From positions 1 to 59,759 of the forward strand of contig DOKO01000057.1 in assembly GCA_003510825.1 (NCBI GenBank): DNA of 59,759 nt. Direction: 5' to 3'. The stretch is from Stenotrophomonas sp. Lineage in GTDB: Bacteria > Pseudomonadota > Gammaproteobacteria > Xanthomonadales > Xanthomonadaceae. Position numbers and translations under genes: made by a program. Position 1 is the first letter of the stretch. Each line of letters begins with the position of its first letter. The notes beneath the pieces were generated by a model. The model saw nothing but the letters and a program-made list of their open reading frames with translations, was not told the DNA's origin and did no database searches. Positions 1 to 8,020 of this stretch are shown piece after piece.

Positions 1-78
1 GTCCAGCATGCGCTGGAACGCAATCTGCTCGCGCGGCAACAGTTCAAGGGTGCCGGGCGGGGTACGGGGCTTGATCAC
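1..78 (-). CDS. hisS: Histidyl-tRNA synthetase, 5' end only (cut by window edge)
   Basis: Only the first 26 codons are inside the window. They read VIKPRTPPGTLELLPREQ and continue to FQRMLD, which is the N-terminus of xanthomonad histidyl-tRNA synthetase as I remember it; class II synthetases of this family begin with such a segment before motif 1. The start is a GTG at 78-76, with AGGAG 8-9 bases upstream. The enzyme charges tRNA-His in the cytoplasm. It is transcribed leftward, away from the divergent FNR-like gene. The rest of the gene, and so all catalytic motifs, cannot be seen, so the call rests on N-terminal resemblance only. Confidence 0.72.
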   Translation of the reverse strand, partial: MIKPRTPPGTLELLPREQIAFQRMLD

Positions 79-217
79 GGGCGGAACTCCTGCAGGAACG
101 GGAACGTGGGAGGGGGCGACATTCTACCGCCCCGCATGGCTCAGCCGCCGATCAGGGGCCATAAGGCCGCATGAAGTATCATAAAGCCCTCCCCCGCCCG
201 TGATACGCCTCCGCACC

Positions 218-970
218 ATGTCCCGGCCTTCCGGCGCTCCGTCCGCCGCCCACGACGCCGTCGCGCCGTCCTGCACCACGCTGGACTGCCTGCACTGCTC
301 GGTCCGCCACCTTGCGGTCTGCTCGGCGCTGTCGCCCGATGAAGTGCATGCGCTGGAACAGGTGACCGTGTCGCAGCAGGTGGGCCTGGGCAGCACCCTG
401 GCCCGCACCGGCGAAGAACGCCAGCATGTCTATACATTGACCGCAGGCGCACTGCGCCTGGTGCGCACGCTGGCCGATGGCCGCCGCCAGATCAATGGGT
501 TCGTGCTGCCCGGCGATTACCTGGGCCTGAGTGGCAGTGACCACCATCGCCACGATATCGAAGCCATCGCCGACAGCCGCGTCTGCCGCGTGGCCCTGCC
601 GCAGATGAAGGCGCTGCGTGGCCGCTTCCCGCACCTGGAGCGCAAGCTGCTGCAGCGTGCCTGCCAGGAGCTGGATGCCGCCCAGGACGCCGCGCTGGCG
701 CTGGCCCGCCTGCAACCGGCTGAAAAGCTGGCTGACTTCCTGCTGCGCCTGGCCGCGCGCGAGGCCAGGCTGGGCGGCGATGGCCTGCGCGTGTCGCTGC
801 CGATGGGCCGCGGCGATATCGCCGACCATCTCGGCCTGACCATGGAAACGGTCAGCCGCACCTTCACCAAGCTGCGCCAGCAGGGCCTGATCGCCCTGCC
901 CCATCTGAACGTGGTGGAGATCCTCGACGAGGATGGGCTGCGCGAGCTGGCGGGCGAAGGGCTGGCCTGA
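218..970 (+). CDS. FNR/CRP-family transcriptional regulator with N-terminal cysteine cluster
   Basis: A 250-residue regulator. The N-terminal part carries CLHC followed after seven residues by another Cys (CLHCSVRHLAVC), with one more Cys just upstream. This is the C-X2-C-X7-C spacing of FnrL/FNR-type proteins that hold an oxygen-sensitive [4Fe-4S] cluster. A cyclic-nucleotide-type beta-barrel follows (GDYLGLSG region), and the C-terminal helix-turn-helix contains GDIADHLGLTMETVSRTF, with the E-x2-SR contacts of the FNR recognition helix. It probably switches genes between aerobic and low-oxygen states. ATG 218 is preferred; an in-frame GTG at 200 would add six residues, and neither has a clear Shine-Dalgarno site. 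A tandem pair of GTAG repeats follows the stop. Confidence 0.88.
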   Translation: MSRPSGAPSAAHDAVAPSCTTLDCLHCSVRHLAVCSALSPDEVHALEQVTVSQQVGLGSTLARTGEERQHVYTLTAGALRLVRTLADGRRQINGFVLPGDYLGLSGSDHHRHDIEAIADSRVCRVALPQMKALRGRFPHLERKLLQRACQELDAAQDAALALARLQPAEKLADFLLRLAAREARLGGDGLRVSLPMGRGDIADHLGLTMETVSRTFTKLRQQGLIALPHLNVVEILDEDGLRELAGEGLA

Positions 971-990
971 GCGTCGCGCAGTTCACGGTG

Positions 991-1014
991 TTGCCGGCCA
1001 GCGGCCGGCACTAC
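991..1014. repeat. SMAG/REP-like palindrome, copy 1 of a tandem pair
   Basis: An inverted repeat TTGCCGGCC-AGC-GGCCGGCA ending in CTAC, so GTAG on the other strand. This is the layout of the SMAG palindromes of S. maltophilia. It lies in the convergent gap between the FNR-like gene and thrC, where it could act as a bidirectional 3'-end stabiliser. Confidence 0.7.
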
Positions 1015-1016
1015 CC

Positions 1017-1037
1017 GCCGGGCATGGCCCGGCGCTA
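1017..1037. repeat. SMAG/REP-like palindrome, copy 2, overlaps the thrC stop codon
   Basis: GCCGGGC-ATG-GCCCGGC followed by GCTAC, two bases from copy 1. On the minus strand the terminal GTAG contains the TAG at 1037-1035 that ends thrC, so the repeat supplies the stop codon. Confidence 0.7.
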
Positions 1038-2327
1038 CCGATGCAACAACACCTCGCGCAGTGCCGCGTAGTCAGCGGCGAGCGGCTCGGCATGCGCCGG
1101 CCGCTGCAGCAGCGCGTCCAGTGCCGGCGGCACCTGCACGCTTTCACCGATCAACGGCTCCACGACCGCCTCGAACTTGGCCGGATGCGCCGTCGACACC
1201 ACCGCCCAGTCACCCTTGGCGCCGCGCGCACGCAGGTCCTGCAGCACTTTCACCGCAGTGGCGGTGTGCGGGCAGAACAGCTCGCCGCTGCTGGCATGCG
1301 CACTGGCGATGGTTGCGCGGATGGTCACGTCATCCACCGCGAACGCGCGGAAGGCGGCACGCAGTTCGCCATCGTCCTCGGCATACAGCCAGCGCAGGCG
1401 CTCGAAGTTGCTCGGCGCGCCCACATCCATCGCGTTGGCCACGGTGGCCACGCTGGCCTGCGGCTGGTAGTCGCCGCCATTGAAGTAGGCCGGCAGCACC
1501 GCATTGGCATTGGTGGCCAGCACGAGCTGGCCGATCGGCACGCCCAGTGCACGCGCCAGCACGGCCGCCATCGCGTTGCCCAGGTTGCCGGTCGGCACCA
1601 CCAGGTTCAGGCGTCGCCGCGTACGTGCGTGATGGGTCAGCGCCGCATGCGCGTAGTAGCTCATCTGCGGAAGCAGACGCCCCAGGCTGATGCTGTTGGC
1701 CGAACTCAGCGGCACCTGCGCCTGCAGATCAGTGTCGGCCAGCGCCTGCTTGACCATCGCCTGGCAGTCATCGAACGAGCCGGCCACGCGCAGCGCCTGG
1801 ATGTTGTCGCCGAAGCAGCCCAGCTGGTGTGCCTGGCGCGGCGAAACACGCCCATCGGGATACAGCACCACCACGCGCACGCCGGGCTGGCGATGGAAGG
1901 CCGCCGCTACTGCGGCACCGGTATCGCCCGAAGTGGCCACGACAATCGTCAGGTCACGGCCCTTGCCCGCCTGCAGGCGCGACAGCGTGCCGGCAAGGAA
2001 GCGCGCGCCGATGTCCTTGAACGCGGCGGTCGGGCCATGGAACAGCTCCAGCACATGGTCGCCGTCGCGGCCCAGCGGACGCAGCGGCACCGGGAAATCG
2101 AACGCCTCGCGGCAGATCTCCGGCAGTGCGTCCTGCAGCGGATCACCCTCGAAGAACGGCGCCAGCAGATCGGCGGCGGTCCCGGCGAGGGTGGCACCGG
2201 CCTGCAGTTCGCGCGGCGCGGGCAGTACGTCGGGCACATACAGGCCGCCATCCGGGGCCAGGCCGGCGGCGATGGCGGCACTCAGGCCAACGGCGGGCGC
2301 ATGGCCTCGGGTCGAAACGAATTGCAT
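1035..2327 (-). CDS. thrC: Threonine synthase
   Basis: A 430-residue PLP enzyme that converts O-phosphohomoserine to threonine, the last step of the pathway. The PLP-lysine segment is HGPTAAFKDIGARFL, and the cofactor-phosphate region follows in VVATSGDTGAAVAAAF; PTGNLGNAMAA is a further conserved glycine-rich block. I use ATG 2327 (MQFVSTRG, the usual family start) rather than a start at 2363, which would extend into thrB. It is the third gene of the thrA-thrB-thrC operon, 29 bases after the thrB stop. It ends on a stop codon lying inside a GTAG palindromic repeat. Cytoplasmic; expression probably follows the leader upstream of thrA. Confidence 0.96.
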   Translation of the reverse strand: MQFVSTRGHAPAVGLSAAIAAGLAPDGGLYVPDVLPAPRELQAGATLAGTAADLLAPFFEGDPLQDALPEICREAFDFPVPLRPLGRDGDHVLELFHGPTAAFKDIGARFLAGTLSRLQAGKGRDLTIVVATSGDTGAAVAAAFHRQPGVRVVVLYPDGRVSPRQAHQLGCFGDNIQALRVAGSFDDCQAMVKQALADTDLQAQVPLSSANSISLGRLLPQMSYYAHAALTHHARTRRRLNLVVPTGNLGNAMAAVLARALGVPIGQLVLATNANAVLPAYFNGGDYQPQASVATVANAMDVGAPSNFERLRWLYAEDDGELRAAFRAFAVDDVTIRATIASAHASSGELFCPHTATAVKVLQDLRARGAKGDWAVVSTAHPAKFEAVVEPLIGESVQVPPALDALLQRPAHAEPLAADYAALREVLLHR

Positions 2328-2356
2328 GAGCTCGGTATCCAGCAAGGGGGAAGGAT

Positions 2357-3271
2357 TCAGCACAGTCGCGCTCCAGCGGCATCCAGCGGCGAGACCCAGG
2401 CTTCGCTGTCGAAGCCCGCGGCGGCGAACGCCGCGCGCACGGGACCCGCAGCGGCAAGGGCCTGGTCGGCATCTTCAAACCAGGCAAACACACTCGGGCC
2501 GGCACCGGAAATGCCCGCGCCCATCGCGTTGGCCGCCAACGCCGCATCACGTGCAGCGTCGAAGCCGGCGATCAGCGCGGCGCGGCGCGGCTCCACCAGC
2601 ACGTCGCGCAGGCCGGCACGCACCAGGCCCGCATCGCTGCGATGGCAACCACTGAGCACCAGCGCAAGGTTGGCACTCTGCGCGACGAATTCGCCCAGCG
2701 CATAGCTGCCCTGCAGTGCCGCGCGCGCGCGCCGGGTCTCCAGCACCGCGTGCGGATGCACCAGCAGGCTGTGCCAGCTGGCCGGCACCGGGATCGGCAC
2801 CAGGCGATCGGCCGTGCACAGCGCCAGTCCGCCCAGCAGCAGCGGCCCGACGTTGTCGCCATGGCGTCCGCCGCTGGCCACTGCCTCGCCATCCAGCGCA
2901 TGCGGATACAGCGCTTCGCGCGGCAGCGGCGCATCAAGCAGCGCGTTGGCGGCCACCAGCGCAGCCACGCAGGAGGCGGCCGAACCGCCCATGCCCGAGC
3001 CGAACGGAATGCCCTTGTCGATCTCGACCGCGAAGCCATAAGAAAGACCCAGACCCTCGCGCAGCGAGATCAGCGCTGCCCCGGCCGTGTTGCCTGGCGC
3101 GTCCAGCGGCAGCTCGACGGCACTGCCACGGATGGCGTCGATGCGCACGGTCGGCTCGTCGATGCGGCGCACCGTCACGGTATCGCCGATGCCGGCAATG
3201 GCATGGCCGAGAATGTCGAAGCCCACCGCCACGTTGGCCACGGATGCGGGCGCGAATGCGCGTGCAATCAC
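2357..3271 (-). CDS. thrB: Homoserine kinase
   Basis: A 304-residue GHMP kinase that phosphorylates L-homoserine with ATP to give the ThrC substrate. The N-terminal ARAFAPASVANVAVGFD and the phosphate-binding loop PFGSGMGGSAASCVAA are diagnostic. A C-terminal GHMP motif, GAGISGAGPSVFAWF, completes the family pattern. Its ATG overlaps the thrA stop (3271-3268), so translation is probably coupled to thrA. The gene sits in the middle of the thr operon, in the order of the synthetic steps. Confidence 0.97.
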   Translation of the reverse strand: MIARAFAPASVANVAVGFDILGHAIAGIGDTVTVRRIDEPTVRIDAIRGSAVELPLDAPGNTAGAALISLREGLGLSYGFAVEIDKGIPFGSGMGGSAASCVAALVAANALLDAPLPREALYPHALDGEAVASGGRHGDNVGPLLLGGLALCTADRLVPIPVPASWHSLLVHPHAVLETRRARAALQGSYALGEFVAQSANLALVLSGCHRSDAGLVRAGLRDVLVEPRRAALIAGFDAARDAALAANAMGAGISGAGPSVFAWFEDADQALAAAGPVRAAFAAAGFDSEAWVSPLDAAGARLC

Positions 3272-5772
3272 AGCCGCGCTCCTTCGCCGGCGGCCACGCG
3301 CAGCAGGTCGGCGAACACGCCGGCAGCGGTGACTTCCGGCCCGGCACCCGGGCCCTGCACCACCAGCGGGTTGTCGCAGTAACGACGGGTGCGGAACTGC
3401 ACCACGTTGTCGGTCAGGCGCAGATTGGCGAAGGTGTGGTCGGCCGGCAGTTCCTGCAGGCCCACCGATGCACCCTCCGCATCGAGCCGGGCCACATAGC
3501 GCAGCACCGCGCCGCGCGCCCGGGCCTCTTCGAGGCGCTGCAGCAGGCTGGCATCGGATTCACCCAGGCGGGCCATGAAGTCGTCCACGTTGCCATCGCG
3601 CAGCAGCGCCGGCACCAGGCTTTCCACCTGCACCTGTTCCAGGCTGAGCGCGTGGCCAGCCTCTCGGGCGAGGATCACCAGCTTGCGCGCCACGTCCACG
3701 CCGGACAGGTCATCGCGTGGGTCCGGCTCGGTGTAGCCCATCGAACGGGCCTGCGCCACCAGCTCGGAGAACGGCTGGCTGCCATCGAAACGGTTGAACA
3801 GCCAGGCCAGCGTGCCGGAGAAGATGCCCTCCACCGCCAGCACTTCGTCACCGGTATCGACCAGGTCGCGCAGTGTGGTGATCACCGGCAGGCCGGCACC
3901 CACCGTGGCTTCGTAACGGAAGCGCGCGCCACTGGCGGCGGCAGCGGCATGGATGCGCTGGTAGCGCGACAGCGGACCCGAACCCGCCTGTTTGTTCGGG
4001 GTGACCACATGGATGCCGGCGGCCAGCCAGCCCTCGTAGCGCTCGGCCACTTCGGCGCTGCCACTGCAGTCGATCACCACCGCGTGCGGCAGATGTGCGG
4101 CCAGCAGGTGCTCGGTGAAGGCGTCCAGGTTGCTGGCCTGGCCATCATCGTGCAGCGCCTGCCGCCAGTCGGCGTGCAGGACATCGGCTTCCAGGCGCAT
4201 GCGCGAACGCGAGGCCAGCGCACGCAGGCGCAGGTCGACGTTGGCCTTGGCCAGCAGCTGCGGGCGCGCGGCCAGCAGCTGGTCCAGCAGCGCCGCGCCG
4301 ACATTGCCCGGCCCGATCACGCCCACCGCGAAGGTCTGCGGCGAGAGCCAGAAGCCGGCGTGCGCGGCACGCAGGGCGCGCGTTGCGTCGGCGCTGGCCA
4401 CGGCCACGGAGATGTTGCGCTCGGACGAGCCCTGCGCGATCGCCAGGATGTTCACCTGTGCACGGCCCAGCGCCTCGAACAGGCGTGCGGCCACGCCGGG
4501 CTGGCCGGCCATGCCGTCACCCACGGCAGCCAGCACACTGACGCCCTCGCCAACCTGCACGCGCTGCACCTGGCCCACCGCCAGTTCGTGGGCGAATGCA
4601 TGCAGCAGGGCCTCACGTCCACGCGCGGCCTCGCCGGCCTTCACCACGCAGCAGATCGAGTGTTCGGAAGACCCCTGCGAGATCATCACCACCGACACCT
4701 GCGCCTGGCGCAATGCGGAAAACACCCGCTCGGCGGTGCCCGGCACGCCCATCAGGCCGGTGCCTTCCAGGTTCAGCAGGGCCAGGTCGGGACTCAGGGT
4801 CAGGCCCTTCACCGGCCCGCGCGGCGAGCGTTCTGCGCTGATGCGCGTGCCCGGGTGCGCCGGATGGAAGGTGTTGCGGATGAAGATCGGCAGGCCCAGG
4901 CGGATGGCCGGCGACATGGTCTGCGGATGCACGACCTTGGCGCCGAAATACGCCAGCTCACAGGCTTCGTCGTAGCTGAGCGCCTCCAGCTGCACGGCCT
5001 CCGGAACCAGTCGCGGATCGGCCGACAGCACGCCGTCGACGTCGGTCCAGATGTGCAGCTGATCGGCGTTGAACAGCGCAGCGAAGATCGCGCCGGAGTA
5101 GTCGCTGCCGTTGCGACCCAGCGTGGTGATGCGGTCCTCGCGATCGCGGGCGACGAAACCGGTGGCGACCACGCGCGACTGCGGGTGCTGCAGCCGCCAT
5201 TTCGCCAGGCGGTCGGCGCTGGCCTCCCAGTCCACGTCCACGCCCAGTTCGCCGTGGCCGACGACCAGGACATCACGCGCGTCCAGCACCGCGCACTCCT
5301 CGCCGAGCGCCTGCAGGTGCATGCCCAGCAGCTGGGCGGAGAACACTTCGCCCAGCCCCTGCACACGGTCCAGCACCTCGCGCGGCAGCTCACCGATCAC
5401 CGCCAGTGCGCCGAGCACTTCGGCCAGGTGGTCGAAGCGCACGTCGATCCACTCCACGGTCTCACCCACCTGCTCGCCGAGCAGGGCCACGGCCGCGCCG
5501 CGATGGCGTGCACGCAGCGCATGCCAGGCCTCGCGCCAGCCTGCATCGCCGCGCGCCGCCAGCTGAGCCAGCTCGATCAGCGCATCGGTGACGCCCTTCA
5601 TTGCCGACACGACGGTGACCTGCAGCGGCTCGGGCCGGGCCAGCAGCAGGCCGGCCACATGACGGTAGCGTTCGGCGTTGGCCACCGAGGTGCCGCCGAA
5701 CTTGTGCACGACGGTGGACGGCGCGGCCAGGTCGGCCGGTGCAGCGGGATGGGCGGGGGCGTGGGAAGACAT
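3268..5772 (-). CDS. thrA: Bifunctional aspartokinase I / homoserine dehydrogenase I
   Basis: An 834-residue fusion. The N-terminal aspartokinase starts with VVHKFGGTSVANAERY (the KFGGTS catalytic loop). A central pair of ACT regulatory repeats contains VSVVMISQGSSEHSICCVV and VNILAIAQGSSERNISVAV. The C-terminal homoserine dehydrogenase has the NAD(P) loop GVIGPGNVGAALLDQL and the conserved GIFSGTLAWLFN. It catalyses the first and third steps from aspartate to threonine, usually with feedback inhibition by threonine through the ACT repeats. ATG 5772 is chosen (MSSHAP), with GAGGT about five bases upstream. It follows the leader peptide by 84 bases. Confidence 0.97.
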   Translation of the reverse strand: MSSHAPAHPAAPADLAAPSTVVHKFGGTSVANAERYRHVAGLLLARPEPLQVTVVSAMKGVTDALIELAQLAARGDAGWREAWHALRARHRGAAVALLGEQVGETVEWIDVRFDHLAEVLGALAVIGELPREVLDRVQGLGEVFSAQLLGMHLQALGEECAVLDARDVLVVGHGELGVDVDWEASADRLAKWRLQHPQSRVVATGFVARDREDRITTLGRNGSDYSGAIFAALFNADQLHIWTDVDGVLSADPRLVPEAVQLEALSYDEACELAYFGAKVVHPQTMSPAIRLGLPIFIRNTFHPAHPGTRISAERSPRGPVKGLTLSPDLALLNLEGTGLMGVPGTAERVFSALRQAQVSVVMISQGSSEHSICCVVKAGEAARGREALLHAFAHELAVGQVQRVQVGEGVSVLAAVGDGMAGQPGVAARLFEALGRAQVNILAIAQGSSERNISVAVASADATRALRAAHAGFWLSPQTFAVGVIGPGNVGAALLDQLLAARPQLLAKANVDLRLRALASRSRMRLEADVLHADWRQALHDDGQASNLDAFTEHLLAAHLPHAVVIDCSGSAEVAERYEGWLAAGIHVVTPNKQAGSGPLSRYQRIHAAAAASGARFRYEATVGAGLPVITTLRDLVDTGDEVLAVEGIFSGTLAWLFNRFDGSQPFSELVAQARSMGYTEPDPRDDLSGVDVARKLVILAREAGHALSLEQVQVESLVPALLRDGNVDDFMARLGESDASLLQRLEEARARGAVLRYVARLDAEGASVGLQELPADHTFANLRLTDNVVQFRTRRYCDNPLVVQGPGAGPEVTAAGVFADLLRVAAGEGARL

Positions 5773-5788
5773 GCAGACCTCGGTAGGA

Positions 5789-5842
5789 GGCCCCGTCACA
5801 TGCAGGTGGTGGGTTTCCCCGTCACCTGGATGGTGCGGGGCC
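5789..5842 (-). promoter_or_regulatory. Competing hairpins between leader peptide and thrA
   Basis: On the minus strand CCCCGCACC (5840-5832) can pair with GGTGACGGGG (5826-5817). The slightly longer GGCCCCGCAC (5842-5833) can instead pair with GTGACGGGGCC (5799-5789), directly before the thrA Shine-Dalgarno region. The two pairings exclude each other, as expected of an attenuator. No long U-run follows either stem, so control might act on translation start rather than by a classical terminator. This is inference from base pairing only. Confidence 0.5.
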
Positions 5843-5856
5843 GTTGTTTTCGGGAG

Positions 5857-5991
5857 TTACACGAAGACGACGGGCCGCACCAGGGCAGTGGTGGCGGTGG
5901 TGGTAATAATGGTGGTGATGCCAACCGGCGCAGTCGACCCGCCCGCAGTAGCGGGAGCGATCAGGCTGGCGAGGGCGGCATCGAAGACCAT
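5857..5991 (-). CDS. thrL: thr operon leader peptide
   Basis: A 44-codon reading frame ahead of thrA. Codons 25-36 read ITTIITTTATTA: seven threonines and three isoleucines in twelve codons, then LVRPVVFV and TAA. This resembles the E. coli ThrL run (TTITTTITITT), where ribosome stalling on Thr and Ile codons relieves attenuation. The ATG at 5991 is the only ATG in frame; its Shine-Dalgarno site is poor and it follows a 7-bp inverted repeat (5992-5998 / 6009-6015). A later non-ATG start would keep the Thr-rich run. The codon run and position make the call firm; the exact start is uncertain. Confidence 0.85.
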   Translation of the reverse strand: MVFDAALASLIAPATAGGSTAPVGITTIITTTATTALVRPVVFV

Positions 5992-6015
5992 GGCGCACAG
6001 AAAACACCGTGCGCC
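5992..6015. promoter_or_regulatory. Inverted repeat before the thr leader
   Basis: GGCGCAC and GTGCGCC, a perfect 7-bp inverted repeat around a ten-base A-rich centre, directly before the leader start codon. It could be a 5'-UTR hairpin or an operator; nothing in the sequence decides between these. Confidence 0.4.
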
Positions 6016-6129
6016 GGGGGCCTGTCAAGTGCTGCGATGCAAAAATCGTTTGTTTCGATCATCGCCCAACGTGCAGCCATTTGGTTGCAATTGAGACAAA
6101 GCGGACATCAGAGCGCTTGAGGCCGGCAA

Positions 6130-7080
6130 TCAGCCGGCATGTTCGGCGATCGCACGTGGAGCGCGGTGCGCGTGGGCACACAGCAGCACGCCTGCCACCA
6201 GGAACACGATCGCCAGCGCTTCGAGCAGGGTCGGCCAACGCCATTGCCAAGCGAAGGCATACAGCAGCGCGAACAGGGTTTCGAACACGATCATCTGCCC
6301 GGTCAGGGTCAGCGGCAGCAGGCGGCTGGCACGGTTCCAGAACGCGTTGCCGATGATCGAGGCGATGACCGCGACGCCGGCGCTGATCACCCAGAACAGG
6401 CTCCACTGCGCCGGCGTATGACCGGCGGTCTGGCCGATGAAGGCCATCGGCACCAGCAGCAGCGACAGGCCGCCGGTGGTGACGCCGGTCAGCAGCGACC
6501 AGTCATGGCTGGACAGATCTGCGCGCCGGGCCAGCCAGCGGCTGTTGCCCACCGAGTACAGCGCCCACGAGAACAGCGCACCGAAGGCGCAGACCAGGCC
6601 GATCAGGCGCTGCCGCCACGGCGTGCCCAGATGCTCGGACATCAGCGATTCCCAACCGACCAGGGCCACGCCCAGCACGCACAGGCCCAGCGCGGGCAGC
6701 AGCTGCTTCAGCGGCACCGCCCCCTTCTCGCGCACGCCCACCAGGGTCACCACCACCGGAATCAGGCCGACGATGAGCGAGGCCGCCGCACCACCGGCCC
6801 ACTGCACGGCCGTGGCCAGCAGCAGGAAGTACACCAGGTTGCCGGCCAGGCTGAGCCACAGCAGGCCCATCCATTCGGCACGCCCCAGCTGCGGTGCCAG
6901 GCGCTTCCAGCGCGGCAGCAGCAGGATCACCGCGATCAGGCCATAGACCAGGTAGCGGCCGGCGGACAGCTGCAGCGCATTGAAGGAATGCAGCACGGCG
7001 GGCGCGAGGAAGACCACGCCCCACAGCGCGCCAGCGGCAACGCCATTGGCGATGCCCAGGGCCATCGGGTTGTTGCGCAT
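6130..7080 (-). CDS. EamA/DMT-family inner-membrane transporter
   Basis: A 316-residue protein with about ten hydrophobic segments and the two-fold EamA repeat typical of drug/metabolite transporters. The first repeat starts MALGIANGVAAGALWGVVFLA; the second starts near IGLVCAFGALFSWALYSVGN. Family members export amino acids or other small metabolites, but the substrate cannot be read from sequence. An AraC-type regulator lies directly upstream on the same strand, so it may control this exporter. The short polar C-terminus (HAHRAPRAIAEHAG) follows the last helix. The start ATG at 7080 is followed at once by MRNNPMALG, a usual short cytoplasmic lead. Confidence 0.9.
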   Translation of the reverse strand: MRNNPMALGIANGVAAGALWGVVFLAPAVLHSFNALQLSAGRYLVYGLIAVILLLPRWKRLAPQLGRAEWMGLLWLSLAGNLVYFLLLATAVQWAGGAAASLIVGLIPVVVTLVGVREKGAVPLKQLLPALGLCVLGVALVGWESLMSEHLGTPWRQRLIGLVCAFGALFSWALYSVGNSRWLARRADLSSHDWSLLTGVTTGGLSLLLVPMAFIGQTAGHTPAQWSLFWVISAGVAVIASIIGNAFWNRASRLLPLTLTGQMIVFETLFALLYAFAWQWRWPTLLEALAIVFLVAGVLLCAHAHRAPRAIAEHAG

Positions 7081-7169
7081 ATCAGGTTCTTCGGGGGGAG
7101 AGAACAGGCCGCGCAGTGTAGGCGGCGATGGGCGCGGCGTCTTGACCGAGGCTACTGCCCAATCTCTTC

Positions 7170-7221
7170 GTAGAGTCGAGCCATGCTCGACTGAACGCAG
7201 TCGAGCATGGCTCGACTCTAC
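7170..7221. repeat. SMAG palindrome dimer with GTAG at both ends
   Basis: GTAGAGTCGAGCCATGCTCG, then ACT, a GAACGC centre, and the exact reverse complement ending CTAC. It forms a 23-bp stem with a six-base loop. It lies between the AraC gene and the EamA gene and supplies the TAG stop codon of the AraC gene (7220-7218). Confidence 0.88.
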
Positions 7222-7919
7222 AAAGGTGCGTCACCCCTCCGCCAGGCGCTCGGGGTCAGGCCCGTCTCGCGGCGCAGCGCACGGGTCAGCGCGCTCTGCT
7301 CGGAATAACCCGCCGCCAGCGCGATATCGCTGATCGGTGCGGCGCTGGTCAGCAGCGCATGCTTGGCCCAGCGCAGCCGGCTGGCGCTGAGCCACGCCTG
7401 CGGACTGACCCCGAATTCGCGCTGGAACAAGGCATGCAGCCGGCTTTCGCTGACACCCACATGGGCCGCCATGCGCGCCACCGGCCACGCCTGCCCGGGC
7501 CCGGCCTGCACGGCCGCACACAGGGCCTGCAGCCGCGCACCACTGCCCGCAGGGGCAAACGCCCGCAGCAGGTCGGGCAGCAGCTCCGGCATGCAACCGC
7601 CGACCCGCACCTGGGCCAGGCGCTGGCGCAGTGAAAGCGGGAGGTGCAGCCAGCGCTGGCGACTGAGGTGTTCCTGGGTCAGGTCATCGAGCACGCCCGG
7701 TCCGCAATCGACGATTACGAAACCGTTCGGCCCATGTGCCACCTGGTCATGCGCCTCACCGGCGGCAACGAAGGCTCCCTGCAACAGGTCCAGGCGCCCG
7801 CCGCGCCCTTCCAGCTCGAACTGCAGCTCGCCCTGCAGCGGCAGCACCCACTGTGCGTAGTCGTGGCGGTCCAGGCCCGTTGACTGGCCGTAGTGCCGCA
7901 GGTGGAAGATGGCGCCCAT
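7218..7919 (-). CDS. AraC-family transcriptional regulator
   Basis: A 233-residue regulator. The N-terminal half is a cupin-like sensor (LPLQGELQFELEGRGGRLDLLQG). The C-terminal two-helix-turn-helix AraC domain shows MAAHVGVSESRLHALFQREFG and ISDIALAAGYSEQSALTRAL, then the closing RRETGLTPSAWR. ATG 7919 gives the usual family length; an upstream in-frame start at 7967 would add 16 low-complexity residues. It is probably a local regulator of the adjacent EamA exporter, which lies downstream on the same strand. The stop codon falls inside a GTAG repeat. Confidence 0.92.
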   Translation of the reverse strand: MGAIFHLRHYGQSTGLDRHDYAQWVLPLQGELQFELEGRGGRLDLLQGAFVAAGEAHDQVAHGPNGFVIVDCGPGVLDDLTQEHLSRQRWLHLPLSLRQRLAQVRVGGCMPELLPDLLRAFAPAGSGARLQALCAAVQAGPGQAWPVARMAAHVGVSESRLHALFQREFGVSPQAWLSASRLRWAKHALLTSAAPISDIALAAGYSEQSALTRALRRETGLTPSAWRRGDAPL

Positions 7920-8020
7920 CGCAGCAGTGTGCGCGTGCGCGGTCCGGCCTGCAATGCAGGTCATCAAGGCGGACAGGACTGCATGCTATGTTCGGCCGAT
8001 GTTCACCCCGCAGGGATTGC

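Noticed and set aside
200..217. GTG 200 as start of the FNR-like gene
   Set aside because: No ribosome site and no known conserved residues in the six extra codons; ATG 218 is simpler.
2716..6120. Very long open frame on the plus strand opposite thrB and thrA
   Set aside because: It is the antisense of strongly coding genes, with His/Arg/Gln-biased translation typical of high-GC mirror frames.
7155..7225. Rho-independent terminator at the SMAG dimer after the AraC gene
   Set aside because: Very strong stem but no T-run; better explained as a SMAG repeat.
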